A stretch of DNA of 64,000 nt from Paguma larvata (lineage: Eukaryota > Chordata > Mammalia > Carnivora > Viverridae): positions 35,443,030-35,507,029 of the forward strand of contig CM057841.1 in the NCBI GenBank assembly GCA_030068075.1, read 5' to 3'. Positions 57,660-64,000 of the stretch are shown in pieces (the stretch's first letter is position 1; every line of letters starts with the position of its first letter). The notes beneath the pieces were generated by a model, which saw nothing but the letters and a program-made list of their open reading frames with translations, was not told where the DNA came from and did not search any database. Both the position numbers and the translations under genes were made by a program.

Positions 57660-58325
57660 GGAGTCTCTCCTTTGGAGAACTTGGAACCCGTGTGCCCTGT
57701 TGGTGAAAGCATAAAATGGCACAGCTGGTCTGCCAAAAAGGACAGCAATTCATCAAAAAATTAAAAACTTAATTACTATATGATTCAGCAATTCTGCTTG
57801 TGTGTATATAGCTAACAATTGAAAGCAAGGTCTCTCTTATTTTCACAGTGATACTCATGACAACATTATTCATAATCACCAAAAGTTGGGAGCAACCTAA
57901 GTGTTCACTGACAGATGACTGGGTAAACAAAATGTAGTATATACATACAATGGAATGTTATTCAGTCTCAAAAAGGAATGAAAATCTGATACATGCTACA
58001 ACATGGATGACCCTCGAGGACATTATGTTAAGACACAAAAAGACAAATGGTGTATGGCTTCCACTTACAAGAGGTACCTGGAATAGTCAAAGTCACAGAG
58101 ATAGAAATAGAAGGCTGGTTGCCAGGGTCTCAGGGCTCAGAGAGGAAATGAATTGTGTCATATGGTATAGTGTTTTACTTTTGTCAGATGAAAAGAATTT
58201 TGGATATTGGTTGTATAACAGTGTGAACGTGCTTCATACTGCTGAAGTATATACTTAAAATAGTTAAGTTGGTTAAATTTGTGTTATGTATATTTTACCA
58301 CAACTTAAAATAATTGAAAAAATTG
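57660..58325 (+). repeat. Old L1M 3' end, sense
   Basis: Colinear L1: 'cctttggagaacttggaacccgtgtgccctgttggtg', 'gattcagcaattctgcttg', 'cataatcaccaaaagttgggagcaacc', 'acaatggaatgttattcagtc', 'gctggttgccagggtctcaggg', and a 3' end 'tgtattttaccacaactt' with an A-rich tail. Confidence 0.9.
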
Positions 58326-59159
58326 AAGTCATTCTCATTTTACACATCACAATTATTTCAGACTAATCCATCATAAAGGTATTTTAATATCCGTATTTTG
58401 GGGCAGCTAGTCTACATAAAGATCATCTGGTGGTTTCAGAGATATCCATATGCAGAAGAGAATTTACTGTTTTATAATTTTAATACTAACCTGTCAAGAT
58501 GTATTTATTGTATGTTTCACATCCTTTGATAGTTGGGAGAGAGGATAAAAATGAATAGCAAAAAGCTGACTACCTGCCTACATTCTGAGGATTTTTATAC
58601 AGTGAAGTCCTTGCTTATAATACTTTTAGAGAATTGACACAGCTTCTTTGTAGTCAGACATTCTGTAATTATTCTAGAACGAAACCTAGCTTAAAATTAA
58701 TCCAAGAAATTTAGAGCCCTGATACCAGTAAAGAAGGAGAATGGGTTTCCCAGCAACATAGATACTTGGTCAGTTGGATCTGCTATAATGGTCCTTAAAT
58801 GCCCATCTAGGAATTGCTTCAGCAACATATTTTTCCAGAGGAAAAAAGGCTATAAACTGGAAAAATCTGAGTCTTTTCACCTATTTTTTTTTTTTTAGCA
58901 CTAATGTAAGTCTCCTTAATTATATCTGTGCAATTTTGCTTTCCTACCTCTGAAGCTGTTGGGGATGGTCCTTGTTTCATTCCCGAGAAGGGCAAGTGGA
59001 AAGCCAACTACCAACAGTTCAAAAGGAGTTCAACTTAGTCTAGAAATTTCAGAGATTAATTAGGGATTGAGACAACTATCAAGAAGAGAGGTGTGGACTT
59101 AAATGGAGAATCAAGATTGACAAAATTAAGGGAAATTTTGGGGTTAGAGGAGGTAAGTA
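58326..59159. other. Single-copy DNA, nothing identified
   Basis: No recognisable repeat or coding feature. Confidence 0.4.
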
Positions 59160-59290
59160 ATACTAGAAATAACTAGTAGATAACTCTTATGGACCACAGA
59201 CTACATCCCAGGCATTCTTTACTTGTATTAACTCAGTCTTTTCAACAGCCTTATGTAATAGGTACTTAGATTATTTTCCAGTGTCTAATC
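59160..59290 (-). repeat. MIR, antisense
   Basis: 'ccaggcattctttacttgtattaactcagtcttttcaacagccttatgtaataggtac' follows antisense MIR (ccaggcactgtgctaagc..ctcatttaatcctcacaacaaccctatgaggtaggtac). Confidence 0.65.
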
Positions 59291-59889
59291 TTGTAATGTC
59301 CTAAGAGGAAACCCAAAGACAGGGATTTGGGTTCAATCCCAGGGAAATGATCTAGGTTTCCTGTTTTCTTTGAGGGAATGGGGAAGGGAGACAGGAAGGG
59401 AGGAAAACCAAATAAAATTCTGTTAATTAGTGGTAGGTGCTGTGGGTAGCCAGGGCTCAAATACCACTGGAGATCGTCTATAGAGCACGCCTCAGAATTG
59501 TCCCACTGAAAGTTGGGGAAGCTGGGGATTTTATCCACCAGCATCTACCCCTCATTGATTGAGATGCTTCCGGGGCATTAATTCCTACTCACTGTCATAT
59601 TACCATATTCTAAAAACAGACACAGGAAGCAGTCCTTGGTATATAAGGAGCTGCAGATGGTCTCAGAGCCATGGCAGCATCTGCCGCACTTAGTTTGCAT
59701 ATGAGGAACATGGGACACAATTTTAACATCATGTAATTTGGATTTATTCTAGAACTATACTGTTGACTGAAGCTAGGATTCTACATTTTGCCCATTTATA
59801 TGGGTAATCCCAGAACAGCTAACGTTGATGAAACAGACAGGAAGAGAAAGATATCTTACACATGGAATCTGTAGGCAACACTGAGACAC
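59291..59889. other. Single-copy DNA, nothing identified
   Basis: The 92-codon minus-strand frame at 59266-59544 overlaps this stretch and shows no domain. Confidence 0.4.
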
Positions 59890-60160
59890 AGTTCATTCAT
59901 TCATTCAATCATTTGTTCTTTCATTCAGAAATGTATCAAGTGCCAGATTTGAGTCCAGTACAGTTTGCACTGGGAATAGGGCAGTTTGAGGAGATAGAAG
60001 TAGGGGATATAAGTAGGGGATATATGGGATATAAGGAGAACAATTATGACAGGATTTCTGCTCTCATAGATCTGCCTTGAGGTTGGAAAGAGAGACAAAA
60101 TAAATAAAGAATATAATTTCAAATGACAATGAATACATTGAATGAAATAGAATTACCATT
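59890..60160 (-). repeat. L2 3' end, antisense, with CATT repeats
   Basis: 'ttcattcattcattcaatcatttg' (reverse of the L2 GAATGAATGAA terminus), then 'gtccagtacagtttgcactgggaatagggcag' and 'gacaaaataaataaagaatata', fit antisense L2. A local 14-bp unit (aagtaggggatata) is repeated in tandem at 59999-60021. Confidence 0.62.
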
Positions 60161-60569
60161 GTGACTAATTACAGTACGAGTAGTTCTTGGACATAATTGG
60201 TAAAGAAAAAAGGGCACCTTCACTTCTTACCAGAGTCAGATTCCTGGAATTGTTCTGGTATGGAGCAGCACAGCACAGAAGAGGTTCTTTATACATTTCT
60301 TTATAAAGAAATTGTAAACATGTTGCCAGCAGGGCTTGCTGCATAGCTGTCCGGACTAGAATGGTGAATTGTGATGTTTTGCAAGGAAAAAGTGGTTTCT
60401 TTTATTATCCTATATTATGCTTTGCATAAAGATTAAAAGTTCTTTGGGGCATGCTCCTTTTTGTGGAATGTTATTTGAGTTACACGCTGTAGGTCGTATT
60501 TGGAAACCAGTTTGTTGTGGGGTGCCTATAATCAAAGTCTCCTCCTGCATTCTTGCATTCCTTTAGTTG

Positions 60570-60880
60570 TGTTTTTATCCTTATGTTTACTGAGTGTCCC
60601 TTATACGGCACATACTGCACTGGGCACTGAAGTGAGCAGGAGAAGCCTGGTAACTGGAGCTCATGTTTTAGGGTTGGGAGGAGCCAACAAGGAAACAAGA
60701 AAGTAATGAACAAAGGCACCACAGCTAGTTACACGAATTGTGATGGAAATGAAACGGGCACTGTGAAGGAGAAATAGCATATTATGGGAGAAGAGTGACA
60801 CAGCATGCGTGTTCAGGGAGTGCATCTCTGGTAAGGGAACTTCAATGGTGGGGCCTTCAACACCAAGGGCCCATCATGTT
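60570..60880 (-). repeat. L2, antisense
   Basis: 'tttactgagtgtcccttatacggcacatactgcactgggcactga', 'ggagctcatgttttaggg', 'gaaacaagaaagtaatgaac' and 'gttcagggagtgcatctctgg' follow antisense L2 order. Confidence 0.65.
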
Positions 60881-60969
60881 AAAAAGTGAGGAGTAGATTG
60901 TTCAGAGCGTGAACATAGAAGATAGATAATACCAATGTCTCAAGTCTGGAAGGGGCTTGGTTTATCTTA

Positions 60970-61075
60970 GGTTTATTTTATTTTTTTAAGTCAAGTTGAC
61001 TAAAATATAGTGTAGTCTTGCTTCAGGAGTAGATTTCCGTGATTCATTACTTGCATATAACACTCTTAGTTTTAA
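60970..61075 (-). repeat. L1 3' end fragment, antisense
   Basis: 'aagtcaagttgactaaaatatagtgtagtcttgcttcaggagtag' followed by 'gtgattcattacttgcatataacac' matches the last bases of the carnivore L1 3' UTR seen at 14470-14560. Confidence 0.65.
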
Positions 61076-61254
61076 TAAATCATGTGTAAAGGTGAGGAGT
61101 GTCAGAAGAAATGGAAAAGATAGACCAGGTGGTAGACCAGGCAGAGCCTTTGAGGCTCCACTTCTGCTCATTTGGCAAGTTTGATGTTTATGTGAGACAG
61201 TAAATTTAACTTTCCTCTTTTATCCCCTTCCTTATGCAAAACAAACCAAAAAAA

Positions 61255-61760
61255 CTTTTTTTTAATTTTAATTTAAATCCAGTTAGTAAACACAGTGTAA
61301 TATTACAGGTGTACAATATAGTGATTCAACTCTTAAACACCTGGTGCTCATCACAAGAAAGAGTACCACTTACTCCCCGTCACATACCTCATGCATATCC
61401 CCACCCACCTTCCTTTTGGTAACCATTTGTTCTCTATAGGTAAGAGTCTGTTTCTTCGTTTACGTCTCTCTTTGCTTCTCGGATGATCGTTTTGTTTCCA
61501 CATATGAGTGAAATCATATGGTGTTTGTCTTTCTCTGACTTAATTCACTTACCATAATACTCTCTAGCTCCATCCATGTTGTTGCAAATGGCAAGATTTA
61601 ATTCTTTCTTTATGGCTGAGTAATATTCCACATCTTTATCCATTCATCAGTCGATGGGCACTTGGGCTATGTCCATAATTGGCTATTGTTTATAGTGCTG
61701 CTATAAACATTGGGGTGCATGTATTCCTTTGAATTGGTATTTTTCTATTCTTTGGGAAGA
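61255..61760 (-). mobile_element. Carnivore L1, 5'-truncated
   Basis: Antisense 3' end: 'aatccagttagtaaacacagtgtaat', 'gtgctcatcacaag', 'ccacatatgagtgaaatcatatgg', 'ggctgagtaatattccacatc', 'tataaacattggggtgcatg'. It lacks the felid-specific 'aacaagtgccctcc' and is older than the copy at 33974. Confidence 0.9.
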
Positions 61761-62180
61761 CTGTGTCTTTCTAAAACTAGAATGGGAAGTATCACATCCT
61801 TGGAACTATGTGCTCATATGTTTCCTCTCAGGTACACAAACCATGTTAGGACACCATCTCTAGCTCCTAATTCAATGCCTGGCCTATACGAGACATTCAA
61901 TACATATATACACATGATTCGTAATTGCTGGAAAGTATTTTACATTTCCTGTTTTATAAAGCATGCTTGGAACTGTGGTATTAGTACATAGGATTAAACT
62001 GATTTTTTAAGATGAGAGACCTTTAAGACAATATCCATTCTTCGAGTGATCAGTGAACAAGTAGAAATCATAGACTCCTGAGGATAAAGATCGTTGGTAC
62101 ATTTTGATGACTTATTGAACATTTAAAAATTACTCATTACTAGTCTGGCTATTAGCTAGTCCTTATCTCAGTTATAATAT
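61761..62180. other. Single-copy DNA, nothing identified
   Basis: No recognisable repeat or coding feature. Confidence 0.4.
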
Positions 62181-62190
62181 TGGTTAAGAT

Positions 62191-62366
62191 AATTTTTTTT
62201 TAACATTTGGGGAAGAAGAGCAGAGGGAGAGGGAGAGAAAGAATCTCAAGCAGGCTCCACACCTAGCATGGAGCCTGATGTGGGGCTCAGTCTCATGACC
62301 ATGAGATCATGACTTGCTCTTAAATCAAGAGTTGGATCCTTAACCACTGAGCCACCCGGGCGCCCC
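62191..62366 (-). mobile_element. CanSINE
   Basis: Minus-oriented SINE, head 'gagccacccgggcgcccc'. The TSD TGGTTAAGAT/TGGTGAAGAT lies at 62181-62190 and 62367-62376. Confidence 0.94.
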
Positions 62367-62377
62367 TGGTGAAGATG

Positions 62378-62650
62378 CTTTCATTTACTCATTCATCCAA
62401 AGCACATGTAGAGCATCTACTGCATGGTAGGTATTTATGCTGGATGCCGTGGAGACAAAGAATACATGATCACCATTTTTACTGCTTTAGGAGTAAAGTT
62501 AACATAAAAAAGGTAATATAATACAACATCAGTCACATAGTTATAGAATCTCTTGAATGTGCAGTGCTGTCATGTATAGTGGTGCAGTCAGGGTCTTATC
62601 CTTTCTGAGCTCACAGTCTGGTAGGGAACATGTGCAAAATAACTGTCATG
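62378..62650 (-). repeat. L2, antisense, diverged
   Basis: 'tttactcattcatcc', 'gagcatctactgcatggtaggtatttatgctgg' and later 'cttatcctttctgagctcacagtctggtaggg' follow antisense L2 3' sequence with an unrecognisable middle. Confidence 0.5.
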
Positions 62651-62869
62651 CAAATCAGAGCATGCCGACATTTATCACCAACAACTGTTGAATCATGTCA
62701 AATGATAGGGCTGGTTGTACATGTAAATGACAGAAATAGACATAGCAGATTCTTGAGAGTGCACTAGTCTGCAGAGATTCTCAGTAAGTAATGAGGTATA
62801 ACTTGGGGGGGTTTCTGTTTTTCCATCTATTTCCATAAAAATTTCTTTTCACAAAATATTGAGAGAATT

Positions 62870-62985
62870 CTGATTTTTTTAAAAAAATGAGCATAACTTT
62901 GACCTCACAAATATACTCTTAGGAATGTCTTCCAGAGATATAAATGTATGTGTAAAGATACAGATGCAAAGATTAATTTTTTAAA
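62870..62985 (+). repeat. Ancient L1 ORF2 3' fragment, sense
   Basis: 'ctttgacctcacaaatatactcttaggaatg' followed by 'gtaaagatacagatgcaaag' resembles the L1 stretch coding for the ORF2 C-terminus. Its continuation seems to be at 63796-64000. Confidence 0.45.
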
Positions 62986-63099
62986 CAATTTTTATTATAC
63001 TAACATGTCAAACATCCTCCCTCTTTTGTCTTTTGTAAACTGAATTTGGAAGGCTTATCACATTTTCACATAGTTAATTAGCACCATATACCCCATTCA

Positions 63100-63795
63100 G
63101 ATCCTTGTTTGTAGGTCATCTTCTAGAGGTCATCCACTACTTCTTGCCACTCTCTATATTCTTATCTTGCGTTATTATGACAATTATAGTTTTATTAGGA
63201 CTTAAACACCAACTGCCATATTTATTTGTGTGCATCGTTTTTCTTATTTGTCTTTATCTTTCAGTCCCCAAAATGTGAACTCTTTGAGAGTAGAGGCCTT
63301 GTATTCCCAGTCTGGGAGGAGGTAACTATTTTTTTTTTTTTAATATAATTTATTGTCAAATTGGTTTCCATCCAACACCCTGTGCTCATCCCAACAAGTG
63401 CCCTCCTCAGTGCCCATTACCCACTTTCTCCTTTCTCTCACCCCCCATAAACCTTCAGTTTGTTCTTAGTATTTAAGAGTCTCTTATGGTTTGCCTCCCT
63501 CCCTCTCTGTAACTTTTTTCCCCCCTCCCCCTTCCCCATGGTCTTCTGTTAAGTTTCTCAAGATCCACATGTGAGTGAAAACATATGGTATCTGTCTTTC
63601 TCTGACTGACTTATTTCACTTAGCATAATACCCTCCAGTTCCATCCATGTTGCTGCAAATGACCAGATTTCATTCTTTCTCATTGCCAAGTAGTATTCCA
63701 TTGTATATATAAACTACATCTTCTTTATCCATTAGGGATGAGGTAACTATTGAGCAATGAACACATATTCCATAAATATTTGTTGAATGAATAAA
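63100..63795 (+). repeat. L2 3' end, split by a young L1
   Basis: The left part is 'ccccaaaatgtgaactctttgagagtagaggcc' and the right part is 'cataaatatttgttgaatgaataaa'. The two halves join across the L1 at 63331-63735 to give the L2 3' terminus. Confidence 0.75.
63331..63735 (-). mobile_element. Young felid L1, 5'-truncated
   Basis: Antisense L1 3' end from 'taatttattgtcaaattggtttcc' to 'ttctttatccatta'. The TSD GGAGGAGGTAACTATT/GGATGAGGTAACTATT lies at 63315-63330 and 63736-63751. Confidence 0.97.
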
Positions 63796-64000
63796 TAACA
63801 AAGGCAAAACAAGCAAAATGTTCATCAGTACGTTATTGACCAAGTGCATTAGATAACCATATAATGAAATTCTATGCAGCCTTTAAAATGGCATTGTTAC
63901 AAATATATGTGGTTTTCTTTTTTTAATGTGATATGTTGTTCTTAAAAGATAGCAAGGAAAGGTATACTTTGCAAAGAAGACTTTTCACTATTCAGTATAA
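63796..64000 (+). repeat. Ancient L1 3' fragment, sense, cut by the window edge
   Basis: 'aaatgttcatcagtacgttattgacc' and 'ccatataatgaaattctatgcagcctttaaaatgg' match the ORF2 C-terminal and 3' region of an old L1. It runs to, and probably past, the end of the window. Confidence 0.55.

Noticed and set aside
59892..59908. CATT repeats as a possible CRISPR-like or minisatellite array
   Set aside because: They are the reverse of the L2 GAATGAATGAA terminus. There are no spacers and the genome is mammalian.

Overview
The window is mammalian nuclear DNA, most likely from a carnivore and probably a cat-family species. I found no intact cellular protein-coding gene, no recognisable exon, no tRNA or rRNA gene and no CRISPR array. 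The carnivore call rests on about twenty tRNA-derived CanSINE copies (head like GGCGCCTGGGTGGCTCAG, CT-rich tail, A-rich end). The felid call rests on a young L1 family whose 3' end begins, on its antisense strand, with a stretch reading AATTTATTGTCAAATTGG followed by the cat-type CCAGTGCTCATCCCAAC.

Layout. 0.1-5 kb: an old antisense L1, cut up by a twin-primed (internally inverted) young L1, a second young L1 and two SINEs. 5-12.5 kb: mostly single-copy DNA with an alternating purine-pyrimidine tract, a short L1 carrying a micro-inversion, a SINE, an L2 and MIRs. 12.5-17.5 kb: an ancient L2 holding a near full-length antisense YBX1 processed pseudogene, with an L1 at the pseudogene's 5' edge and a SINE inside that L1. 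17.5-25 kb: MIR/L2 relics, an LTR-like relic, and a MER5A > L1 > SINE > SINE nest. 25-33 kb: a CA/CT tract, a 750-bp L2, an MLT1-type LTR split by a SINE, and an old L1. 34-36 kb: a young L1 whose truncated ORF2 still has 511 open codons. 36-40 kb: L2 and old L1, interrupted by a young L1 and SINEs.

40-45 kb: a nearly complete but dead Tigger1 DNA transposon and, 1.4 kb downstream, an inverted Tigger1 terminus. 45-49 kb: an old L1 reading from ORF1 into the endonuclease part of ORF2. 51.5-54.8 kb: a sense L1 interrupted by a 934-bp solo LTR with a 6-bp target duplication, six bases past the reverse-transcriptase active-site codons. 54.8-62 kb: AT-rich single-copy DNA with sparse relics. 62-64 kb: SINE, L2, old L1 and one more young L1.

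The region reads as intergenic or deep intronic DNA. Its main content is a layered record of retrotransposition, in which several insertion orders can be read directly from target-site duplications (TSDs). Family names come from recognising consensus features by eye, not from a database search. Boundaries without a stated TSD are approximate.
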